Shown one piece after another: positions 14,686-22,502 of a stretch of DNA of 26,125 nt (positions are counted from its first letter, which is position 1; each line of letters starts with the position of its first letter). The stretch comes from JAAFJU01 sp043764895. Its GTDB lineage: Bacteria > Cyanobacteriota > Cyanobacteriia > Leptolyngbyales > Leptolyngbyaceae. Both the position numbers and the translations under genes were made by a program. The stretch is from the NCBI GenBank assembly GCA_043764895.1, contig JAYUJY010000122.1, positions 1-26,125 on the forward strand, given 5' to 3'. A model generated the notes under the pieces. It searched no databases. It was not told the origin of the DNA and saw nothing but the letters and a program-made list of their open reading frames with translations.

Positions 14686-16203
14686 ATGGATTCCGACGAA
14701 TTACTCGCTCGATACAGAGCGGGAGAACGAGAGTTTTCTGAAATCAGTTTGATTGAAGCCAACCTGAATGGGGCCAATCTTAAGGGCGTAAACCTGAGGG
14801 GGGCTGTCCTCAAAATGGTGAACCTCAGCGGTGCTAATCTATCGGGGGCAAATTTATCTGAGGCCAAGCTCAACCTAACGAAGCTCGGCAAAGCTAATCT
14901 CAGCAACACCAATCTTCAAGGTACTAATCTTAGCGTCACTAACCTCACCCTCGCCGATCTCCAAAACGCCAACCTCCAACGCGCCATCCTAGTCAAAGCC
15001 GAACTCCAGCGCGCCAACCTCTCCCAAGCCAATCTCCAAGGCGTCAACCTCACTAACGCCAATCTTCAGGACGCAAAGTTTTGTCGCACCAATCTTCAAG
15101 GCGCAAACCTTAGCCGCACCGATCTGCGTCGATCGTCGATGATCGCTGCCAATTTGGAACAAGCTAATCTTCACAATAGCGACCTGAGTTTTGCCGATCT
15201 CACCGGGGCGAACTTGCACCAGGCTGAACTGCGTCAAGCCAACCTGAGCCGGGTTAACTTCCAAGGTGCAAACCTCCAAGATGCCAATCTTCGTTGGGCC
15301 GACCTCTCGGGTGCGGATCTTCGCTGGGCTGACCTCTCAGGGGCCGTGCTCAGTGGGGCAACCCTGACAGGAGCTGATCTTTCAGGGGCAACGATGCTAG
15401 GAACGACCTTAGTCCATGTGGATTTGACGCGGGCCAATCTCTCGAATATCGATTGGGCTGGGGCTGACTTTTCCGGCGCTCATATGACGGGTGCAAAACT
15501 GTATGGCACGAAGCTCCATGGCGCTAAGCTCGGCGAAATTACCTGTCGCTGGCTGGATCTAAGCTTAAATGGCGATCGATCGACGGTTTATCATTTTCAA
15601 ACGGAAGATGCCTACGAGTTTTTCTATCGATCGGCTCCCACGGTCCAAGTTACCCTCGACGACTGCCTCGATCCGCATTCCCATAGCCTTTTGGCCGCCA
15701 CCTATCGCAAGCTTTCTCGGGTCACTCCTATCCCCGCGCCCAGTATCACCGTGTCTCGTCATCGCACTATTTTAAGTTTTGAACTAGAAAACGATCGTGA
15801 TTTGTTTCTGATGGCGGCGGCTGGGATCTTCCCATTTCAAGATGCGGCGCTGACCCAAGGCAGTCTTCAGCGGATTCTCACCGCCAGCGTGCAAGATTTG
15901 GAAACGCAAGATTTGGGCATATCGTCAACTCTCAAGCTCCTTCAAGATCTCATGCCCATTTTGCATCAACTGCGATCGAACCTGGATCATCCCTTCTTTC
16001 AAATCCCGACGGACACGCAGGTGGTGAATTCGGAGGGATATCGCTTGACCCTTTACCGCAGTCCGCTATTCAGTAAGCGATCGGTCCCGTTTTTCCAGCA
16101 GGAAGACGAATTCCAAACCAACGCGCTTCCTGCCTTTATTCAGCCGTCCACGGAGCAAATCTTCCGGTTCATCACCGCTTTTCGCCCAGGAACGCTTCCC
16201 TAG
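14686..16203 (+). CDS. Pentapeptide-repeat protein with C-terminal globular domain
   Basis: 505 residues from the ATG at 14686, which has CAGGG about 7 nt upstream; an ATG at 14656 would add 10 residues. After a short N-terminal segment (MDSDELLARYRAGEREF, typical of cyanobacterial members), about 51 uninterrupted A(D/N)Lxx pentapeptides run from about residue 25 to 282 and should form a right-handed square helix of about 13 turns. A WADLSGADLR-type decapeptide is duplicated near 203-222. The last 205 residues are not repeats: they contain YEFFYRSAP, DDCLDPHSHSLLAATYRKLSRV and a helical LKLLQDLMPILHQLRSN stretch, an unassigned domain. No membrane segment or signal is seen. Function is unknown; some pentapeptide proteins mimic DNA, but nothing here proves that. 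The stop is 11 bp from the convergent gene. Confidence 0.9.
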   Translation: MDSDELLARYRAGEREFSEISLIEANLNGANLKGVNLRGAVLKMVNLSGANLSGANLSEAKLNLTKLGKANLSNTNLQGTNLSVTNLTLADLQNANLQRAILVKAELQRANLSQANLQGVNLTNANLQDAKFCRTNLQGANLSRTDLRRSSMIAANLEQANLHNSDLSFADLTGANLHQAELRQANLSRVNFQGANLQDANLRWADLSGADLRWADLSGAVLSGATLTGADLSGATMLGTTLVHVDLTRANLSNIDWAGADFSGAHMTGAKLYGTKLHGAKLGEITCRWLDLSLNGDRSTVYHFQTEDAYEFFYRSAPTVQVTLDDCLDPHSHSLLAATYRKLSRVTPIPAPSITVSRHRTILSFELENDRDLFLMAAAGIFPFQDAALTQGSLQRILTASVQDLETQDLGISSTLKLLQDLMPILHQLRSNLDHPFFQIPTDTQVVNSEGYRLTLYRSPLFSKRSVPFFQQEDEFQTNALPAFIQPSTEQIFRFITAFRPGTLP

Positions 16204-16214
16204 GCCGAATGCGT

Positions 16215-16748
16215 CTAATACAAGTACACCGCTCCCGTTTCGTCTAGATGGAGCGTCCGGTTATCCAGTTTGTTTGTTAAGGTGACGTTGACGACGAGGG
16301 TGTTAGTCTTGGCATTGACAGAGACGGCGTAGGCCACGAGGTAGTTGCTTTCCTGGGGATTGATATTGACAAAAACAGGGGTAGAAAAGTTGGTGAGGGT
16401 GACGGATTTGCGGGGTTCTAAGGTGCGGAAATCGGTGTGCGTTGTGATCAAATAATCGAGCGTGATGCCCGTTTTGTTGTTGACTTCAATGCGTTGAGGT
16501 TTGTCCGTCATCAGCCGCGCTGCGGGAACCCAGAAGGGGGCATCAGTGGGTTGCTCAGATTTTTCAGGCGATTTCTTAGAGGCTTTCTCCGCTGGGCGAG
16601 ATACTTCAGCAGGTTTTGGTGATTTTGTAGACTCTGCCGCAAGACTGACCGGACCCGTCGCACCTAGAGCCATGAAGGCAAGGGCGATCGAAACCAATGG
16701 TTTACAATGAGAGACTCGATCGCTGAGTAAGGCTTGAATTTTGATCAT
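16215..16748 (-). CDS. Small secreted protein of unknown function
   Basis: 177 residues from the ATG at 16748, chosen for AGAGG at 16758-16762 (9 nt upstream); an ATG at 16775 lacks a ribosome-binding site. A signal peptide (CKPLVSIALAFMALGATGPVSLAAE) is followed by a Lys/Pro/Ser-rich charged linker of about 45 residues and a beta-strand-rich C-terminal domain of about 105 residues (PQRIEVNNKTGITLDYLI, then PRKSVTLTNFSTPVFVNI, then VVNVTLTNKLDNRTLHL, ending GAVYLY). The domain resembles small beta-sandwich proteins, but I cannot name the family. It is probably periplasmic. It converges with the pentapeptide gene and is divergent from the deaminase gene. Confidence 0.78.
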   Translation of the reverse strand: MIKIQALLSDRVSHCKPLVSIALAFMALGATGPVSLAAESTKSPKPAEVSRPAEKASKKSPEKSEQPTDAPFWVPAARLMTDKPQRIEVNNKTGITLDYLITTHTDFRTLEPRKSVTLTNFSTPVFVNINPQESNYLVAYAVSVNAKTNTLVVNVTLTNKLDNRTLHLDETGAVYLY

Positions 16749-16825
16749 GCAAAAGCACCTCTGAGTGTTAGTCATGCGTACACCGTATTTTAGAACACTG
16801 TGTTTGTCTTGTTTGTTTATCTTGT

Positions 16826-18142
16826 TTGATCATTATGTTGTTTGAATCCGATCACTATTGGTTACGTAATGCAAATGTGCCTGCCTCGCTGATTATGGGC
16901 GGGTCGAAGTGGACGCCTCGGAAGCCACCTGTAGATAATTTGCTGACGGTGGATATTGAGATTCAGGATGGACTGATTTCCACCATTATGGCGGCGGGGA
17001 CCTTTACGAGCTTGAGTGCGCCGTCGGTGGATCTTCAGGGCGGCATGGTTTGGGCCTGCTTTGCTGAACTGCATACTCATTTAGATAAGGGTCATACCGA
17101 AGGCCGATCGCCCAATCCCGATGGGTCGTTTGCAGGGGCGCTCGGGGCGGTAGGTCGGGATGCGAAGAAGCATTGGAATGCGGAGGATGTGTATCGGAGG
17201 ATGGAGTTTGGGTTGAAGTGTAGCTATGCCCACGGGACTCGGGCGATTCGGACGCATATTGATTCGGCGGGGAAACAGGGTTTGGTGAGTTGGGAAGTGT
17301 TTGATCAGTTGCGGCTGAAGTGGGCCGATCGCCTTCATCTTCAGGCGGTGGCGCTAGTGTCGTTAGATCATTACCTAACGCCTTCGGGGGAGAAATTAGC
17401 CGATTTGGTGGCTGAAAAGGGTGGGATTTTGGGCGGTGTTGCGTTTACAAATCCGGATTTAGAAGCGCAAATCGATCGATCGTTTGTGTTAGCGAAATCC
17501 CGAAAATTAGCGCTAGATTTCCACGTTGATGAAAACAACGAACCCGATTCAAAATGTTTACGATTGGTAGCAGAAGCGGCGATTCGGCATCGCTATAAAG
17601 GTAAGGTCGTGTGTGGGCACTGTTGCAGTTTGTCTGTGCAGCCGGAAGATGAAGTTGCGGAAACGATCGCACTGGTAAAAAAAGCTGGAATTGCGGTGGT
17701 ATCGCTTCCCATGTGCAACTTATATCTCCAAGATCGATCGCCCAGCAAAACGCCTTACTGGCGCGGGGTGACTCAGCTTCACGAGCTGAAAAAAGCGGGA
17801 GTTCCGGTGGCGGTTTCGAGTGATAATTGCCGCGATCCTTTCTTTGGCTTTGGCGATCATGATGGATTGGAAGTGTTTAATCAATCGGTCCGAATCGCCC
17901 ATCTCGATCGGCCCTATGGCGACTGGGTGAATGCGATTACGCTAACGCCGGGAGAAGTGATGGGGCTTCCCACGGTGGGACAGATTGGGGTGGGATTGCC
18001 TGCGGATTTGATTTTATTTAAAGGTCGATCGTTCGGGGAATTATTATCCCGAAGTCAGCACGATCGGATTGTGCTGCGGGAAGGCCGAGCGATCGACCAG
18101 ACGTTGCCGGACTATGGGGAACTGGATGATTTGATGGGTTAG
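16826..18142 (+). CDS. Amidohydrolase-superfamily protein, cytosine deaminase (CodA)-like
   Basis: 438 residues. The metal site is complete: HTH at 83-85 in ELHTHLDKGH, His233 and Glu236 in DFHVDENNE, His265 in VCGHCCSL, and Asp333 in SSDNCRDPFF. This order and the SSDN-x-x-DPF form resemble E. coli CodA, which deaminates cytosine to uracil in pyrimidine salvage, but related enzymes act on isocytosine, creatinine, triazines or other N-heterocycles, so the substrate is open. The N-terminal region (LLTVDIEIQDGLISTI) and the C-terminal strand region (LPADLILFKGRSFGELL) form the usual small beta domain. An ATG at 16835 is an alternative start; neither has a visible ribosome-binding site. No permease gene accompanies it. 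Its stop lies 10 bp from the convergent Omp85 gene. Confidence 0.85.
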   Translation: MIIMLFESDHYWLRNANVPASLIMGGSKWTPRKPPVDNLLTVDIEIQDGLISTIMAAGTFTSLSAPSVDLQGGMVWACFAELHTHLDKGHTEGRSPNPDGSFAGALGAVGRDAKKHWNAEDVYRRMEFGLKCSYAHGTRAIRTHIDSAGKQGLVSWEVFDQLRLKWADRLHLQAVALVSLDHYLTPSGEKLADLVAEKGGILGGVAFTNPDLEAQIDRSFVLAKSRKLALDFHVDENNEPDSKCLRLVAEAAIRHRYKGKVVCGHCCSLSVQPEDEVAETIALVKKAGIAVVSLPMCNLYLQDRSPSKTPYWRGVTQLHELKKAGVPVAVSSDNCRDPFFGFGDHDGLEVFNQSVRIAHLDRPYGDWVNAITLTPGEVMGLPTVGQIGVGLPADLILFKGRSFGELLSRSQHDRIVLREGRAIDQTLPDYGELDDLMG

Positions 18143-18152
18143 AACGGGTGAG

Positions 18153-20420
18153 TTAGAACTTCTGCCCAACGCCAAATTGGATTCGGTTTTCACCGCGATC
18201 GTTGAACCCCCAATCAGCTCGCAACATCCCAACCACTGGAACCTTGACTCGCAGACCTGCCCCATATCCAAATCCACTACCGGACCTGCCGCGCTGAATT
18301 CCCGGCGCACCGAGGACCGAAGCGCTAGACCCCAAGTCGGTTCCATAGTCTGCAAAAAGAGTTCCGCCAACGGTTTCATTTAAAATCGGGAATCGGTATT
18401 CTGCTGAAGCGAGTGCGTAGCTTTTGCCAATGCCCACTTTTCCTTGTTCAAATCCTCGGACCGAATTCACGCCACCGAGGAGATACGCTTGGCTGGGAGG
18501 CAAGTCGCCTAGGGTTGTTCCGCCCTGGACATTGAATGCGAGAACGTCTTGATTTTTACCGTCTTTTTGGCCAAACAGATTCACGGGAACGTATTGGCTG
18601 TAGTTGGCGGAGAGTCGGTTGGCGAACAGGTTGCCGACGCCGAGGGGGACGTATTGTTCGGTGCTGAGGCTGATGAGGGACCCTGATTTTGGGTCGAGGG
18701 CGTTGTCGCGTCGATCGCTGCTGAGGCTGGCGGTGGCGCTATAGAGATCGTCGAGACCTGTGCCGCTCTTGGAGAGGGGGTTACCAGCGGCGTCGGTTTG
18801 GACTAGGTTACCAGCGGCATCGCGAGCGCTTTGGCGGGTGTAGTTGACGCCGAGGTTGGCATTCCAGTTGGGGGCGATCGGTTTGTTGAAGGTAATCCCA
18901 CCGCCGAAGCGTCCTTCGCGAACATCGTCTCCAGTGGCCAGCTTGATATCGCCATCAAAGACGCGAGAGAGTCCTCGATTGCGGGCACCTTGCAAGCTGT
19001 AGCCCCAAGTGTTGGGCTTGGCTTCACGGTAAGGGTTGGCAAAGCGTCCGTCAAATTGAAAGTCTTTGGTGCCGACAATGACGTTGCCGCCGAGTTGTTG
19101 CCCGACTCCGCCGAAGTTGAAGTCGCTGTAGGAGACGTTGCCGTAGAGTCCGGTGTCGCTGCTATAGCCGCCGCCGAGGTTGGTTCGACGCAGGGGTTGC
19201 TCAAGTAGGTTGTAGACGACCACAGCATTGCGCAGGTCGCCTTCGAGGGAAACGCGTCCACCGCCGAAGAGTCCGGTCCGAACGAGACGGTTCAGATCCT
19301 CTTGGGCTACAGATTCTTTGAATGCGGCTCCTGGCTTGAGTCCGATCGATTCACGGATGTAATTTTCTTGTGTGCGGCCTGTAATGGTCTTCCCGTTGGT
19401 ATCTTGTGTTTGGCCTGTTTCATCAACGAATCGAATTTTGACTTCGCTGATGTTGCCTTCTGCGACGGTCACTTTCATCACGCCTTCTTTCGTTGATGTA
19501 AGTCCGACGACACGGGCTAGGGTGTAGCCTTGATCGTCATACCATTTCTGAACATCACGCACGCCTTGATTCAGCTTCGAGGGTTGGACGGCGGTGTTGA
19601 GTTGGGGCGCGAAGAGTTGGTTGGCGGTGTCTTGGGTGAGGATTTTCGCGTCTACGAGTTGGATGGAGCGTGCGATGACGGGCGAGAGATTGAATACAAC
19701 ATCGACCCCTTTCGCGTTCATCGTTGGGTTGGCGGCGGCTTGAAAAAAGAGTCCCGTTTCTAAGACGGCTGCGACATCTTCTTTTATCGTTACACCATTC
19801 GTCATTTTTCCCGTCTGCGTCAGAATAACCTGCTGGGCGATCGCTTTAAGTTCCGAGTCAACCCCAAGAATTTTCACATCTGTTGTCGGAGTTGCGATCG
19901 ATTCAGGTAATGTTTTAGGAAGTGCTAGAGTCGTTGGTTCTGCGACTGGCTTTATAGATGCTTTTGCGATGGGTTTGGCATCAAGTTTGGCAACAGTCTT
20001 AACCTGCGGGTCTACGGTCGGAGTTGCGATCGGTTGGATGATTGGTTTGACAATTGGTTTGATAACCGATTTTGCAATAGATTCGACAATAGGTTGAGGG
20101 GTCAGTTCTTGAATCGGTTGAGGAACAGAATTAACGGCAACTCGAACGGGTTTTACAACAGCTTGAGAAACCTGAGCAATATCGGCAATGGGCTGGATAG
20201 TAGGCGTCGCTTGAGGCGTAGGGGACGAAAACTCGGGAACTTGAGCTAGCGTTTCAGGAGATGCGATCGTTTTTTGGGCAGGAATGGCGATCGGATCGGC
20301 GTCAGTCTGGATCATCACATCCGCTGGGGACGCGGCGATCGGGATGGCCGTTGCATTCGAGGGAAGTTGGGCGATCGAGACGGCTGTGAGCGCAGTGGCA
20401 GCAACGTAAGTGAAACGCAT
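18153..20420 (-). CDS. Omp85/BamA-family outer membrane protein with POTRA domains
   Basis: 755 residues. Residues 1-25 are a signal peptide ending near NATA. Residues about 45-180 are a low-complexity linker rich in PI, KP and QP (for example KPIVKPIIQPIATPTVDP). Three POTRA domains follow (about 182-248, 249-325, 326-408), as in cyanobacterial Omp85, with FFQAAANPT and GLFGGGRVS strand ends. The barrel spans about 412-755 and holds VRGFEQG (654-660), the conserved motif of the loop that enters the barrel, and ends in GQKF with a terminal Phe typical of outer-membrane barrels. The family inserts beta-barrels into the outer membrane and is the ancestor of chloroplast Toc75. Cyanobacteria may have more than one copy, so whether this is the essential one is not known. 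Confidence 0.92.
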   Translation of the reverse strand: MRFTYVAATALTAVSIAQLPSNATAIPIAASPADVMIQTDADPIAIPAQKTIASPETLAQVPEFSSPTPQATPTIQPIADIAQVSQAVVKPVRVAVNSVPQPIQELTPQPIVESIAKSVIKPIVKPIIQPIATPTVDPQVKTVAKLDAKPIAKASIKPVAEPTTLALPKTLPESIATPTTDVKILGVDSELKAIAQQVILTQTGKMTNGVTIKEDVAAVLETGLFFQAAANPTMNAKGVDVVFNLSPVIARSIQLVDAKILTQDTANQLFAPQLNTAVQPSKLNQGVRDVQKWYDDQGYTLARVVGLTSTKEGVMKVTVAEGNISEVKIRFVDETGQTQDTNGKTITGRTQENYIRESIGLKPGAAFKESVAQEDLNRLVRTGLFGGGRVSLEGDLRNAVVVYNLLEQPLRRTNLGGGYSSDTGLYGNVSYSDFNFGGVGQQLGGNVIVGTKDFQFDGRFANPYREAKPNTWGYSLQGARNRGLSRVFDGDIKLATGDDVREGRFGGGITFNKPIAPNWNANLGVNYTRQSARDAAGNLVQTDAAGNPLSKSGTGLDDLYSATASLSSDRRDNALDPKSGSLISLSTEQYVPLGVGNLFANRLSANYSQYVPVNLFGQKDGKNQDVLAFNVQGGTTLGDLPPSQAYLLGGVNSVRGFEQGKVGIGKSYALASAEYRFPILNETVGGTLFADYGTDLGSSASVLGAPGIQRGRSGSGFGYGAGLRVKVPVVGMLRADWGFNDRGENRIQFGVGQKF

Positions 20421-20813
20421 AGGTCAAGTACTGGAGTCGTGAGTGTAGGAAGCGAATTGAACAGGCGTCGGTGAACGTCTGATGTTTTACGTGACTCCGC
20501 ACCTTTCAGGATTGTTCCGGGGCTGGGGCACAGACCGATCGTTCAAGTTCTATGTGATTAGTGAAAATTCGCCTAGTTGATTTAGCTTTGGAAAATCGAA
20601 GATTTTGTGCTGTACTGCAACCTCGAATAAACTGCGCCATCCCGAATGAGTGCAAGGCGCTGAAGCTTGACGCTGACTCATTAAATATGATTCAAGACCT
20701 CTGAATATCATGGGTCAAGCAAATTATTTGTACTACAAGCTTAATTTTACGATCGCATTTGGCCATAGATCTTTTAAAATAGAGTTCGTAGCTACTTAAC
20801 TAGGCGTCAGCAT
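20421..20813. other. Divergent intergenic region between Omp85 and HflX genes
   Basis: About 390 bp without a convincing gene; the longest frames are short and not family-like. It must hold the promoters of both flanking genes. A -10-like TAAAAT lies at 20775-20780, about 34 bp before the proposed HflX start, without a clear -35. No hairpin terminator, tRNA or riboswitch is recognised. Confidence 0.55.
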
Positions 20814-22499
20814 ATCGAAACTATTCACGGGAAGCTTCAAGGACTCAAACCCAGCCAACTCAAGCAGCTTCAGACGATTTATCATCAGCGATTGCCGATC
20901 GATAGCGTCAGTACGCCCGAGTTTGCGCAACGGCTTGCGGCGGTCAGCACTGAGATTGGGCAGCCAGTTTGTGCGTATATTAATCGGCGCGGACAGGTGA
21001 CTCGGGTCGGTGTTGGGACTCCGCGTCAGACCCAGATTCCGCCTCGGGAACTGCCGCGCTATGGCGTTGAGCGACTGAGTGGGATTCGGTGTGTAGCGAC
21101 GCATCTGAAGGTGGAACCCCCCGGAGAGGCGGCGTTGACGGCCATGGCGATGCAGCGGCTGGATTCGTTGGTGATCTTGACCTTGACGGGGACGGGGTTT
21201 CAGAAGCGCGGCGGGGGAAGCACGGGGTATGTCAAAGAGGCGTATTGGTGTAATCTGATTCCGCATCCAGAAACGGGGTGGCGCGTGTCGAATCCGATGG
21301 CGGTGGATGAGTTGCTCGAACAACATTTTATTGAATTTGTTGAGGAACTAGAGGCCGATTTCCAACGGGCGTTCATCGGCCAGGATGTAGACGGGGACAG
21401 CGATCGCGTCTTGGTGGTGGGTTTGCAAACGGACCAAGTGACTGCCACGCGCTATCAGGATGGCATTGAAGAGATTGGGCGATTGGTGGAGACTGCGGGC
21501 GGCGAAGTGTTGCAGGTGCTCAGGCAAAAACGATCGCGTCCGCATCCCAAAACCGTCGTGGGCGAAGGGAAGGTGCAGGAAATTGCGCTGATGGTCCAGA
21601 GTTTGGGCGCTAATTTGGTGGTGTTCGATCGTAATCTTTCGCCCATTCAAAGGCGCAATCTGGAGGACCAAATTGGGATTCGCGTCATCGATCGGACCGA
21701 AGTGATTCTGGACATTTTTGCTCAGCGTGCGCAGTCCGGAGCCGGGAAACTCCAGGTCGAACTCGCACAGATGGAATACATGTTGCCCAGACTCGTCGGT
21801 AAGGGGATTGCGATGTCCAAACAAGGCGGCGGAATCGGGACGCGGGGACCGGGGGAAACCAAACTAGAGACGGAACGACGGGTGATTCAGCGGCGGATTA
21901 GTCAGTTGCAGCAGGAAGTCACGGCGCTTCAGGCTCATCGATCGCGTCTTCGTCAGAAACGTCAACACGAAGAGATTCCGAGCATTGCGATCGTCGGCTA
22001 TACCAACGCTGGAAAGTCTACTTTGGTGAATGCATTGACGAGTTCCGACATCTACGCGGCGGATCAACTGTTTGCAACGCTAGACCCAACGACACGGCGA
22101 TTGGTGGTGATGGATGCGGAAACAGAAGAAAGTCGATCGATTCTCATGACGGACACCGTGGGATTTATTCATGAATTGCCGCCGCCGTTGATGGATGCCT
22201 TTCGGGCGACGTTGGAAGAAGTCTCTGAAGCGGATGCCATGCTGCATGTGGTGGATTTGTCCCATCCGGCTTGGTTAAGCCACATTCGATCGGTGATGGA
22301 AATCCTGTCGCAGCTTCCCATTTCGCCCGGTCCGGCTATTATTGTGTTCAATAAAGTGGACTCGGTGGACGGCGATCGGCTCATGGAGGCGAAAGATGAA
22401 TATCCGCAGGCGTTATTTATCTCGGCAAAGGAGCGCCTAGGCATGGAGACCCTTCGTCAGCGCCTGTGTCAGTTGGTGCGTTTTGCGTGTGAGGCGTAG
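20814..22499 (+). CDS. hflX: HflX GTPase (ribosome-associated), probable non-AUG start
   Basis: Ribosome-splitting GTPase. From residue numbers of the downstream TTG start at 20892: HflX N-terminal domain at 1-335, including RQKRSRPHPKTVVGEGKV and VFDRNLSPIQRRNLE; GGGIGTRGPGETKLE before a coiled coil; G1 GYTNAGKST, G3 DTVGF, G4 NKVD and G5 SAK, all intact. The cyanobacterial family starts, from memory, METI-x-G-x-LQGLK. The same frame here reads IETIHGKLQGLKPSQLKQLQ from 20814, 26 codons before the first standard start codon (TTG, 20892). Between the upstream in-frame stop (20775) and 20892 there is no ATG, GTG or TTG, so AUC at 20814 or AUU at 20823 may initiate, or the ATG has been lost. 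The gene is 3 bp upstream of recG and forms an operon with it. Confidence 0.9.
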   Translation: METIHGKLQGLKPSQLKQLQTIYHQRLPIDSVSTPEFAQRLAAVSTEIGQPVCAYINRRGQVTRVGVGTPRQTQIPPRELPRYGVERLSGIRCVATHLKVEPPGEAALTAMAMQRLDSLVILTLTGTGFQKRGGGSTGYVKEAYWCNLIPHPETGWRVSNPMAVDELLEQHFIEFVEELEADFQRAFIGQDVDGDSDRVLVVGLQTDQVTATRYQDGIEEIGRLVETAGGEVLQVLRQKRSRPHPKTVVGEGKVQEIALMVQSLGANLVVFDRNLSPIQRRNLEDQIGIRVIDRTEVILDIFAQRAQSGAGKLQVELAQMEYMLPRLVGKGIAMSKQGGGIGTRGPGETKLETERRVIQRRISQLQQEVTALQAHRSRLRQKRQHEEIPSIAIVGYTNAGKSTLVNALTSSDIYAADQLFATLDPTTRRLVVMDAETEESRSILMTDTVGFIHELPPPLMDAFRATLEEVSEADAMLHVVDLSHPAWLSHIRSVMEILSQLPISPGPAIIVFNKVDSVDGDRLMEAKDEYPQALFISAKERLGMETLRQRLCQLVRFACEA

Positions 22500-22502
22500 C
22501 GT

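Noticed and set aside
14673..15437. Antisense open frames across the pentapeptide gene with repetitive Leu/Ala/Pro-type sequence
   Set aside because: They result from the regular 15-bp coding period of A(D/N)Lxx repeats on the other strand, not from a gene.
14750..15560. Regularly spaced short DNA repeats that could suggest a CRISPR array
   Set aside because: The period is 15 bp, copies are imperfect and all are in frame with pentapeptide coding; there are no spacers.
18803..19261. 152-residue open frame inside the Omp85 gene in another frame on the same strand
   Set aside because: Its composition is a shifted reading of the barrel-coding sequence; the Omp85 frame carries all conserved motifs.
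20034..20249. Plus-strand frame with repeated FDNRF-type residues
   Set aside because: It is the antisense of the PI/KP-rich linker of Omp85 and has no independent support.
20500..20570. GTTCAAGTTC, resembling a tRNA T-arm
   Set aside because: No matching acceptor stem, anticodon arm or D arm is found around it.
21348..21824. 158-residue open frame antisense to hflX
   Set aside because: The sense strand codes conserved HflX sequence throughout; the antisense frame has no motifs or start signals.
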